Shown here: positions 1-6,470 of the stretch, piece by piece | Position numbering within the stretch: the stretch's first letter is position 1 | Layout: each line of letters starts with the position of its first letter | Position numbers and translations under genes: made by a program | Source: an uncultured Lachnoanaerobaculum sp. | GTDB lineage: Bacteria > Bacillota > Clostridia > Lachnospirales > Lachnospiraceae | Length of the DNA stretch: 9,021 nucleotides | Assembly (NCBI RefSeq): GCF_938015485.1 | Contig: NZ_CALLVU010000117.1 | Coordinates: 1-9,021, forward strand | Direction: 5' to 3' | The notes under the pieces: model-generated | Database searches by the model: none | What the model saw: only the letters and a program-made list of their open reading frames with translations | Told to the model about the DNA's origin: nothing

Positions 1-184
1 ACTTGGAGTAGGAGCAAATACTCCTGTAATTATAAAATATCCTTTCTGGCAGATGACATATGACAATAAAAAGGCGATATATGTATGTTTAAATTATGGA
101 GAGGCCTTCTGTCCTGAGAAGATAAATGATAGAAGTATATGTATTGATGGGGATATTGGTGATGTGTTAAAAAAGATAAATTAA
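1..184 (+). CDS. Sir2-type NAD-dependent deacetylase, C-terminal fragment
   Basis: This is the last 60 codons of an open frame that enters from the left edge (first full codon at base 2) and ends in TAA at 182-184. The visible protein begins LGVGANTPVIIKYPFW and ends with GDIGDVLKKIN. It contains a run resembling LNYGEAFCPEKI and the block SICIDGDIGDVL. These match my recollection of the C-terminal end of bacterial Sir2-like deacetylases of Firmicutes, where the LGVG-NTP segment follows the zinc module and contributes to the NAD+ pocket. The catalytic histidine and zinc cysteines would lie upstream, outside the window, so the family call rests on a short tail. The next gene starts only 17 bases after the stop, with no terminator between them, so co-transcription with the McrBC-like pair is likely. 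It could instead be another Rossmann-fold NAD enzyme. Confidence 0.55.
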   Translation, partial: LGVGANTPVIIKYPFWQMTYDNKKAIYVCLNYGEAFCPEKINDRSICIDGDIGDVLKKIN

Positions 185-201
185 GCTAAGGAGAAAAATT
201 T

Positions 202-1908
202 ATGAGTATACTTACACTTGATTCAACATTTGCGGATATAAAGAAACTTTTAAGTGATGAGGATATTTGCTTTAAGAAAACAATTGAAAAGACTTTTGAA
301 AAAGTATCAAAAAATGAAGAACTAAAAAATGCATTCTGCTTTTTTATGGCAATGGCTCTTGGGGGAGTGGGAACTCTTGATGAGGAAGGTAATGTTACAG
401 GTAATAATATCAATGAAGAATTCTTGAAGATAATAAAGATAAACGGTGATAAATGGTCCAAATATACGAGAAAATTTGTGCACCCAACGAAAGAAAAGAG
501 ATTAGGGGAGAAGCATGATAAGTTATTATCTAAAGCACACGATACAAGTCTTGGAAATATTCTTAAGAACGGAATTGAAAGCTTAAAGTATACTGATAAA
601 GATAAAGAATTCGGTGTATTTGATAAAGGAGAAAAAGACAAAAGCGGCAAAACAATCAGAGAAAGTTGGTGGTTTGATCCAAACAAAAAAGGAGAAAAGG
701 GACAAAAAGCGGAAGACGGTATAATACCTGAAAGAGTCAAACAAGGAATAAATGATATCATCGACTGCCTGATTGAACAGATGACAATAGAAAATACTCC
801 ACAGTATAATTTACTATTGTCGAATAAGCAGCTTATTATGAACGGTGCACCGGGAACCGGAAAGACATACTCAGCAAGAAATATTATAGCAGATATACTG
901 TTTGATACCTTATGTGAAAGTGAAAATAAAAAAGAAGAAATCAAGAAAGTCAGAATGGATATGGTACAGTTTCATCCGTCATATGACTATACAGACTTTA
1001 TAGACGGTATCAGACCCAACTTGTCAGGTAATGAGCTGAAGTATTCACTTAAAAATGGTTCTTTCAAATCTTTTTGTCGTAGGGCAGGTGTAATAGAAAG
1101 AATACTTGCAGCAGGTAAAAAGGTTGATGCCGGCAGTATAGAGGATTTTTTGATTGGAGAAGATGAGTCAATCAAAAAGTTTTGGGAGTCGGAAATAGAG
1201 AAAGGGGAACTGAAAAAAGAAATTGATAAGGTAGATGAAAGTAAAGATATTGTAGAGTTTGACCCAAGTAAACTTCCAAGTTTTCTCTTTATTATTGATG
1301 AAATAAATCGTGCGGAAATTTCAAAGGTATTAGGGGAGATTATGTACTGCCTTGATCCGGATTACAGAGGAATAAAAGGTATGATTTCAACACAATATTC
1401 TGCATTGGCAACGGATGAAACATTTTTTATAAATAAGGATAACGATAAATTCTTTATACCTTCAAATGTCTATATTATCGGTACTATGAATGATATAGAT
1501 AGAAGCGTCGAGGTGTTTGATTTTGCACTGAGAAGACGTTTTGCATGGTATGAGGTAAAGCCTGATAAAGTGATGGATGATGTATTAAAGTCTATGGGAA
1601 TAGAAACCTTACTTGAGCAAAATTATGAAAATTATAAAACTAAAATAGACGATCTTAATGATGCTATTGTGGACAAATTAAAGCTTAGCAAGCATTATCA
1701 TCTTGGTCCTTCATATTTTGCCAAAATTAGGCTGTACTATGATGAGGGTAAAGATTATAAAGAGGCTGTAGAAAAAGTTTGGGACAATCATATTTCACAG
1801 ATTCTAAATGAGTATGTCAAGGGCAGAGGCAAAGAAAATGAGGTTGAAAATATTAGAGAAAATTTTATTTCTAATATTCCCGATTCAGGAGTAGAAGATG
1901 AAAAATAA
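202..1908 (+). CDS. McrB-like AAA+ NTPase subunit of a modification-dependent restriction system
   Basis: 568 residues. The ATG is preceded by AAGGAG at 188-193. The C-terminal two thirds form an AAA+ module of the McrB (AAA_5) type. Walker A is GAPGTGKT at residues 215-222, Walker B is FLFIIDE ending at D366-E367, the McrB-type signature MNDIDRS lies at 429-435 (E. coli McrB has an equivalent MNTADRS that helps select GTP), and an arginine-finger-like LRRRF lies at 443-447. In characterised McrBC systems this subunit forms hexamers that hydrolyse GTP and translocate DNA after binding modified sites. Residues 1 to about 200 are Lys/Glu-rich with no domain I recognise, unlike the DUF3578 or EVE readers seen in other McrB proteins. 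The target modification therefore cannot be predicted. A charged insert (about 300-355) separates Walker A from Walker B. The gene overlaps the next one by 11 bases, consistent with translational coupling to the nuclease. Confidence 0.88.
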   Translation: MSILTLDSTFADIKKLLSDEDICFKKTIEKTFEKVSKNEELKNAFCFFMAMALGGVGTLDEEGNVTGNNINEEFLKIIKINGDKWSKYTRKFVHPTKEKRLGEKHDKLLSKAHDTSLGNILKNGIESLKYTDKDKEFGVFDKGEKDKSGKTIRESWWFDPNKKGEKGQKAEDGIIPERVKQGINDIIDCLIEQMTIENTPQYNLLLSNKQLIMNGAPGTGKTYSARNIIADILFDTLCESENKKEEIKKVRMDMVQFHPSYDYTDFIDGIRPNLSGNELKYSLKNGSFKSFCRRAGVIERILAAGKKVDAGSIEDFLIGEDESIKKFWESEIEKGELKKEIDKVDESKDIVEFDPSKLPSFLFIIDEINRAEISKVLGEIMYCLDPDYRGIKGMISTQYSALATDETFFINKDNDKFFIPSNVYIIGTMNDIDRSVEVFDFALRRRFAWYEVKPDKVMDDVLKSMGIETLLEQNYENYKTKIDDLNDAIVDKLKLSKHYHLGPSYFAKIRLYYDEGKDYKEAVEKVWDNHISQILNEYVKGRGKENEVENIRENFISNIPDSGVEDEK

Positions 1909-3307
1909 AGGGGCAAATACTCTTGAGGCAATTACTCTTGAAGATAATCAACACCCAAACAAATACTATACTTTTGTTTCTGAGAGTAAAGATGGAGGAA
2001 TAGAAGATGGTCATATACCTGAGGTGTACAAAAGTTATATAGAATCTGTTGGTTCTGTAAACAAGCTTATAAAAGAGCATAATGCTATCATTGTACCCAA
2101 AAGAGAGAGTTTTGAAAAAGATATGGCTATAGAGATAAGAAACAGTAAGATATACACTTATAACTGGGTTGGAGTTATTTCTACGCCAACACAAGATGAA
2201 AACAGTAGGAGAATAGAAATTACTTCTCGATTTGATACCAGTGAAAAGCAATATTTTCTTCTTTATTTATTGAGCAGTGTTTACGGTGTGAATATTTTTA
2301 ATATTGATGTCAACAGTAAGGAAGAAAGTAATTATATCATCATTTTGATCATCCTTTTTCTGAGCAAAATTGTGGAAGCGTACGGCAGTGGACTGTATAA
2401 AGAATACAATAGAAGTAAGTACAATGACTACAATTTTAGGGGCTCAATAGATATTGACAGGCATATAAAGCTTAATACACCTTTTATGGGCAAAACATCT
2501 TATAAAATAAGAGAGTATAGCTATGACAATGAAATATTATACTTAATGCGTCAGGTGCTGGATTATATTATCTGTAATCATTTTGAAGTGTGGGAAGCGT
2601 GTTTAAATAATGAACTGATGTTGAATGAGATAGTGAGCGTGATAGAAAATGCCACTCCATCATATAGAATGAATGTCAACTATGCAGATACTATAAGTTG
2701 CAGAAGAGAAATCACTCATCCAATGTATCAGGACTATGAAGAAGCGAGAAAACTTGCAATTATGATATTGAGCGAATCAGGACAAAATATATTTGACAAT
2801 TCTAAAGAACTGTCATTTAGTCTGTTGATTGACATATCGTGGCTTTGGGAGGAATTTGTTGCAGAAAAGCTCTTGAAAGAATGTAATTACAAGCATTTGT
2901 TGACGGACGGATCTGCAGGAGCATTAGAATGGTCAAATAGAGAATATTGGTATCCTGATTTTATTGAGGAAGGAGATGAACATAAAAGAAGAAATATATT
3001 TGATGCCAAGTATAAGTTTTGGGATTGGAATAAAAATGACGACATTCATCAACTGCTATCCTACCTGCTTATATCAGGCGGAAATAACTGTGGTATAATT
3101 TACCCGGATAATAAGTCAAAGACATGGAGTTATAAAGAGATACATTCATATGAAAAATTCTATGGAAATGAACATCCTAAAATATATAAAATGCCCATGT
3201 ATATTCACTATGGCAAGGATATGGGATATTTGGAATATTGTAGGGTTATGGAGGAATCTATAAAGAAATGGAAGGAGAACTTTCAAAACTTATTATTTGA
3301 AATTTAG
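1898..3307 (+). CDS. McrC-like PD-(D/E)xK endonuclease subunit
   Basis: 469 residues. Translation starts inside the end of the mcrB-like gene, with AGGAG at 1887-1891, six bases before ATG. The middle of the protein has hallmarks of the McrC family (PF10117): FRGSIDIDRHIKLN at about 180-193, then KIREYSYDNEIL at about 203-214. The C-terminal third holds the nuclease: Y352-P353-D354, then D369-A370-K371 in FDAKYK, followed by a Q385 in a helix (DIHQLLSYL). This is the PD-(D/E)xK core that cuts both strands when the McrB ring stalls. All core residues are present, so the enzyme looks active. The N-terminal 120 residues should contact the McrB hexamer, by analogy with E. coli McrC. The gene is followed at once by a strong terminator, so it is the last gene of the operon. 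No methyltransferase gene lies in the window, which fits a modification-dependent enzyme but does not prove it. Confidence 0.88.
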   Translation: MKNKGANTLEAITLEDNQHPNKYYTFVSESKDGGIEDGHIPEVYKSYIESVGSVNKLIKEHNAIIVPKRESFEKDMAIEIRNSKIYTYNWVGVISTPTQDENSRRIEITSRFDTSEKQYFLLYLLSSVYGVNIFNIDVNSKEESNYIIILIILFLSKIVEAYGSGLYKEYNRSKYNDYNFRGSIDIDRHIKLNTPFMGKTSYKIREYSYDNEILYLMRQVLDYIICNHFEVWEACLNNELMLNEIVSVIENATPSYRMNVNYADTISCRREITHPMYQDYEEARKLAIMILSESGQNIFDNSKELSFSLLIDISWLWEEFVAEKLLKECNYKHLLTDGSAGALEWSNREYWYPDFIEEGDEHKRRNIFDAKYKFWDWNKNDDIHQLLSYLLISGGNNCGIIYPDNKSKTWSYKEIHSYEKFYGNEHPKIYKMPMYIHYGKDMGYLEYCRVMEESIKKWKENFQNLLFEI

Positions 3308-3328
3308 GAGGCAATGAATGAAAAACAT

Positions 3329-3370
3329 AAAATACAGCCTTGATATCATTAAGTATCAAGGCTGTATTTT
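3329..3370. terminator. Bidirectional intrinsic terminator between convergent genes
   Basis: A perfect 17-bp stem (3329-3345 pairing with 3354-3370) encloses an 8-base loop, with the GC-richer core AGCCTTGA/TCAAGGCT. On the + strand it runs into TTTTTATT. On the - strand it runs into TTTTATGTTTTT. It sits 21 bases after the McrC-like stop and 15 bases past the permease stop, so it can end both transcripts. Confidence 0.93.
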
Positions 3371-3385
3371 TATTAAAGATACCCT

Positions 3386-4897
3386 CTACCTCCCTGTCTT
3401 TATATCAGTACTGTTCAGATAAAGTGATCCTATGGCAAAAGAAATAAAAATATAGAGTAAACAAGTTATTATTACAACAGGCAGATTTATTTCACCGCTT
3501 ATATTTGTGCTTCCCATGGAGTATATCAGCATTGAAAACGGTGTTGCATAGAAAAATCCCTTTACGGTGAGAAGAAGCCCTAAAATATTTCCAAGGAAGG
3601 CAAGTCCGACAGGTATTGCAAATGAAGGTATGATCAGTGAAAGCATACACTGAAAGCTTGAAATAGCAATGATACAAAGTATACTTGCAAAGATTCTTAA
3701 ATAGAATTCTTTCGGTATGCTTCCTGTAATTCCAATAATCTTTCCTGAAACAATATAGATAAATGCAATCCATATCATGCAAATAGATGACATTGTGGCT
3801 ACGGTAAGCCATTTATCTTTTAATACTTTGAAACGCGAACTCGATGTAAGTATTATATTCCAGTTGGTTCCAAGATGTTCCATACGAAAATCAAGGCTTG
3901 CAAGTATGGCAATTAAAGGTGAGAGGAAAAACAAACCTAAAAATAATGACTCCTGTGTCCAAAGATTCGCCCAGTCAAATGATAATACTCCTTGATTTGC
4001 AAGGAAATTTATAATACCGATACCTGCAGAAATTAACGGAATCAATGCAAAGGGAATCCATACAGGGTTTCTCTTCATCTTGATAAGTTCGGCAGGCAAT
4101 ATGGTATAAGCATTTTTGCTTTTCCTGTTTACATGAGCAATCTTAAAATTACCTGTTTCAGGATTATTAAATACGGACAGGCTCAACTTATATGTAACAA
4201 AGAAATATAAAAAGCTTATAAATATCGCTTTTATATCTATTGCATTCCATGAAAGCAGCATATTTCTTGTAGCAGAGTCATAATCCATAGTAACGGTACT
4301 TAAAGAAAAAAGTACAGACCATGGAGTAAGTGCCGATTTACTTACAAAAGCAATGAATACACCTGCAAGTGTGCCTCCAAAGGCGATTGAAAGTGCTGCA
4401 AATTGATTTCTGAACTTTAATGACAACAGACATTGAAGCTGAAATATAATCATTCCGAAAATAATCTCTGCAAATTCAGTCTGAAGTAATGCAAAGATTG
4501 GGAATTCTCCACCAATCATAAATTTAATACCTAAATATAAAATCATTATTGTCTGTATAAAACAAAATAAAGCTATATGTATTAAGCCGAATAAGAGTTT
4601 GGAAGAAAAGAGTTTTTTCCTGCTTTCCAGTGTGGGAAGAGTATTCCACATATTTCCTTTATTTTCTATATCGATACATCTGCTTGCCAGTACCGACATC
4701 ATAATGGAAATCAACATTGTATTTAAAAAAGGAATTGAACTGAAGATCATCTGCCATTCCTGTCCCTTTGGTAAGTCTCCATATGAGATGTAGAAATAGT
4801 TTAGTCCTGTTACAATAAATAATAATGATGCGGAAATCAGGAATTTATTTTTTGTAAATTCAATGGATATTGATTTGTTTAAGCTGATCTGTTTCAT
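3386..4897 (-). CDS. Double-length ABC transporter permease (fused LanE/LanG-type halves)
   Basis: 503 residues with about 12 hydrophobic segments and no enzyme motif: an integral membrane permease of the ABC-2 type. Single permeases of lantibiotic-immunity transporters (LanE, LanG) are about 250 residues, and this protein is twice that. The halves align by eye. ASRCIDIENKGNMWNTLPTL at 71-90 matches ASLDFRMEHLGTNWNIILTS at 333-352, each followed by a basic stretch (SRKKLFSSKL and SRFKVLKDKW). FQLQCLLSL at 152-160 matches SSFQCMLSL at 413-421. A charged linker near 250-270 joins the halves. The ATG overlaps the stop of the ATPase gene by 4 bases (ATGA, 4894-4897) and has AAGGAG at 4903-4908, so the two are translated together. 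With the E-loop ATPase it should expel or detach a membrane-active peptide such as a lantibiotic or bacitracin. The substrate is inferred, not seen. Confidence 0.85.
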   Translation of the reverse strand: MKQISLNKSISIEFTKNKFLISASLLFIVTGLNYFYISYGDLPKGQEWQMIFSSIPFLNTMLISIMMSVLASRCIDIENKGNMWNTLPTLESRKKLFSSKLLFGLIHIALFCFIQTIMILYLGIKFMIGGEFPIFALLQTEFAEIIFGMIIFQLQCLLSLKFRNQFAALSIAFGGTLAGVFIAFVSKSALTPWSVLFSLSTVTMDYDSATRNMLLSWNAIDIKAIFISFLYFFVTYKLSLSVFNNPETGNFKIAHVNRKSKNAYTILPAELIKMKRNPVWIPFALIPLISAGIGIINFLANQGVLSFDWANLWTQESLFLGLFFLSPLIAILASLDFRMEHLGTNWNIILTSSSRFKVLKDKWLTVATMSSICMIWIAFIYIVSGKIIGITGSIPKEFYLRIFASILCIIAISSFQCMLSLIIPSFAIPVGLAFLGNILGLLLTVKGFFYATPFSMLIYSMGSTNISGEINLPVVIITCLLYIFISFAIGSLYLNSTDIKTGR

Positions 4898-5610
4898 AAC
4901 GACTCCTTTTCCCCTGTAAGCTTAAGGAAAATCTGCTCCAAACTCTGACCCGATGATTCAAGATTTGACAGCTTTCCCTGGTACAGCATTTGACCGTGAT
5001 TTATAATACCTACATAGTCAGCCATTTGTTCTATCTCATTTAGCAGATGACTTGAGATAATTACAGTTATATCTCTTTCTTTCGGCAGGGAAGTTATTAG
5101 TTTTCTAATCTCCATTATTCCGGCAGGGTCAAGGCCGTTGGTAGGCTCATCCAATATGAGCAATTTCGGACTTCCAAGAAGTGCCATGGCGATACCGAGC
5201 CTTTGCTTCATACCGAGTGAATAAGCGGCAAGTTTTTTATCTCTTTGCTCATACAGTCTTACCGTTTTCAGAGCTTTTTCTATTTCAGTTTCTTTGACAC
5301 CCTTTAATTTTGCTATGATCTGCATATTTTCAAGTCCGGTTAAATGAGGATATCCACCGGGATTTTCTATAAGGCTACCTGTTTGATGAAGCAGATTTAA
5401 CAGATTCTTGTTTGAAACTTTTTCGCCGAAGAGTTTTATCTCTCCCGAGTCTTTCTTTATAAGTCCTAAAATCATTTTTAATGTTGTACTTTTTCCCGCT
5501 CCGTTAGGTCCTAGAAATCCGTATACACAGGATTTAGGTACACTCATGGATAGGTCATGTACACGATTCTTTTTAGTTAAATTTTTTGTTTCAAGTATTG
5601 TTTCAGTCAT
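4894..5610 (-). CDS. ABC transporter ATP-binding protein, LanF/BcrA type
   Basis: 238 residues forming one complete nucleotide-binding domain. Walker A is GPNGAGKS at 34-41, the signature loop is SLGMKQRLG at 131-139 (a LSGGQ variant), Walker B is LLILDE ending at D154-E155 followed by the D-loop region TNGLDP, and the switch histidine is H188 in SSHLL. The position that is normally the Q-loop glutamine reads LIENPGGYPHLT, with E82 in its place. This E-loop is described for lantibiotic-immunity ATPases (NukF/LanF), and the same segment is typical of the bacitracin-transport BcrA subfamily. The protein is cytoplasmic and would pair with the permease encoded just downstream. AAGGAG at 5618-5623 lies a few bases before the ATG. 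Transcription should start in the shared region facing the two-component genes, which suggests control by that system. Export of another substrate cannot be excluded. Confidence 0.9.
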   Translation of the reverse strand: MTETILETKNLTKKNRVHDLSMSVPKSCVYGFLGPNGAGKSTTLKMILGLIKKDSGEIKLFGEKVSNKNLLNLLHQTGSLIENPGGYPHLTGLENMQIIAKLKGVKETEIEKALKTVRLYEQRDKKLAAYSLGMKQRLGIAMALLGSPKLLILDEPTNGLDPAGIMEIRKLITSLPKERDITVIISSHLLNEIEQMADYVGIINHGQMLYQGKLSNLESSGQSLEQIFLKLTGEKESL

Positions 5611-5640
5611 TGTTTTTCTCCTTTTGCTTGATATGTGAGT

Positions 5641-5646
5641 ATGATA
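5641..5646 (-). promoter_or_regulatory. Possible -10 element of the ABC operon
   Basis: Read leftward the bases are TATCAT, five of six matching the consensus -10. No acceptable -35 hexamer lies 16-18 bases upstream. That stretch is instead occupied by the direct repeat at 5648-5667, as in OmpR/PhoB-type activated promoters where the regulator substitutes for the -35. CATACT (5638-5643) is an overlapping alternative. Confidence 0.35.
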
Positions 5647-5647
5647 A

Positions 5648-5667
5648 TAACTGAAGCTTAACTGAAG
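5648..5667. promoter_or_regulatory. Direct repeat, candidate response-regulator binding site
   Basis: TAACTGAAG occurs at 5648-5656 and again at 5659-5667, giving an exact 11-base period; the 11-base units match at 10 of 11 positions. Tandem half-sites one helical turn apart are the usual target of winged-helix OmpR/PhoB-family regulators. Such a regulator is encoded 98 bases to the right. The repeat is flanked by the inverted hexamers GATAAT (5643-5648) and ATTATC (5668-5673). Its position beside the ABC operon's start region suggests activation of that operon. Binding is inferred. Confidence 0.5.
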
Positions 5668-5731
5668 ATTATCGCTACATTATGATTACCTTAAGAAAAG
5701 TATTTTATATAGCGGCTTTACTTAAATACGA

Positions 5732-5737
5732 TATAAT
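5732..5737 (+). promoter_or_regulatory. -10 element for the two-component operon
   Basis: A perfect TATAAT lies 28 bases before the ATG at 5766, which would give a leader of roughly 20 bases with room for the ribosome binding site. No convincing -35 hexamer is seen at 16-18 bases spacing, so the promoter may be weak or need an activator. Confidence 0.45.
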
Positions 5738-5754
5738 AAGAAAACAAAATAATT

Positions 5755-5760
5755 TAGGAG
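5755..5760 (+). promoter_or_regulatory. Ribosome binding site that fixes the response regulator start
   Basis: TAGGAG followed by five bases and ATG at 5766. The same frame is open back to an ATG at 5682, but that start has no Shine-Dalgarno sequence and would add 28 residues not found in receiver domains. It also lies upstream of the TATAAT at 5732-5737. Confidence 0.8.
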
Positions 5761-5765
5761 TATAT

Positions 5766-6470
5766 ATGGAAAAGAAAGATTGTAAAATTCTGATAATTGA
5801 TGATGAAATAGAACTGTCAAAGGTTTTAGGAGAAATTTTAAAAAATGACGGATATACTGATATAGAATATGCCTATAATCTAAAAGAAGGAAGAGAAAAA
5901 ATAAACAGCTGCCGGATTCATCTTATTTTACTTGATGTAATACTTGGTGACGGCAACGGGTTTGATTTTTATGAGGAATTAAAAAGAGTAGGTATATTTC
6001 CAAAACTGCCAGTTATCTTCCTGTCGGCAAGAGATGAGGATGAAGACAGACTTCACGGTCTTGGACTGGGAGCGGATGATTATATAACAAAACCTTTTCT
6101 CCCGAAAGAATTGTTGCTCCGTATCGGTGCGGTACTTAGAAGATGCTATGCACTTGATGAAAACACATCAGATATTGTTTTAGGGTTAAGCAGAGTTTCT
6201 ATAGAGGGAGGTATTGTAAAAAAGAATGGAGATGTCATAACTTTGACAGCCAAAGAACTTGCATTATTCTCAATTCTTTATAGAAATAGAGGTAGAATAG
6301 TAACTACAGATATGCTTTGTGAAGAGCTTTGGCCGGACGGAAGCTTCGGACTTGAAAATTCTTTAATTGTACATATGCGCCATTTAAGAGAAAAGATTGA
6401 AAAAGATCCTTCAAAACCGATTTTTCTAAAGACGGTAAGAGGTTTGGGATATAAGATGGAGAAAATATGA
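5766..6470 (+). CDS. OmpR-family response regulator
   Basis: 234 residues, the normal length for this family. The N-terminal receiver domain (about 5-120) has the acidic pair D12-D13, the phospho-acceptor D57 in LILLDVILG, S87 in FLSAR, and K109 in ITKPF. The C-terminal winged helix (about 138-232) has the recognition region SLIVHMRHLREKI and ends with the family's TVRGLGYKM. It should be phosphorylated by the kinase encoded immediately downstream, with which it overlaps by 4 bases (ATGA, 6467-6470), and then bind tandem sites on DNA. The divergent ABC pump operon across a 155-base gap is the obvious target, as in lantibiotic- and bacitracin-responsive loci of Firmicutes. The start at 5766 is chosen for its ribosome binding site and for alignment with the receiver domain. 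Confidence 0.94.
   Translation: MEKKDCKILIIDDEIELSKVLGEILKNDGYTDIEYAYNLKEGREKINSCRIHLILLDVILGDGNGFDFYEELKRVGIFPKLPVIFLSARDEDEDRLHGLGLGADDYITKPFLPKELLLRIGAVLRRCYALDENTSDIVLGLSRVSIEGGIVKKNGDVITLTAKELALFSILYRNRGRIVTTDMLCEELWPDGSFGLENSLIVHMRHLREKIEKDPSKPIFLKTVRGLGYKMEKI

Noticed and set aside
186..944. Long open frame of 252 codons on the - strand opposite the McrB-like gene
   Set aside because: It is antisense to a gene with clear AAA+ motifs and a good ribosome site. The translation is low-complexity Ser/Phe/Leu-rich, as expected from the complement of Lys/Glu-rich coding DNA.
1871..2251. 126-codon - strand frame opposite the McrC-like gene start
   Set aside because: It overlaps two supported genes, has no family resemblance and no convincing ribosome site.
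5628..5633. TATCAA read leftward, exactly 17 bases from CTTCAG, as a promoter for the ABC operon
   Set aside because: Transcription would begin inside or at the ribosome binding site (5618-5623), leaving no usable leader.
5682..5765. Upstream ATG extending the response regulator by 28 residues
   Set aside because: No Shine-Dalgarno sequence. The extension does not belong to a receiver domain and would span the TATAAT element and the true ribosome site.
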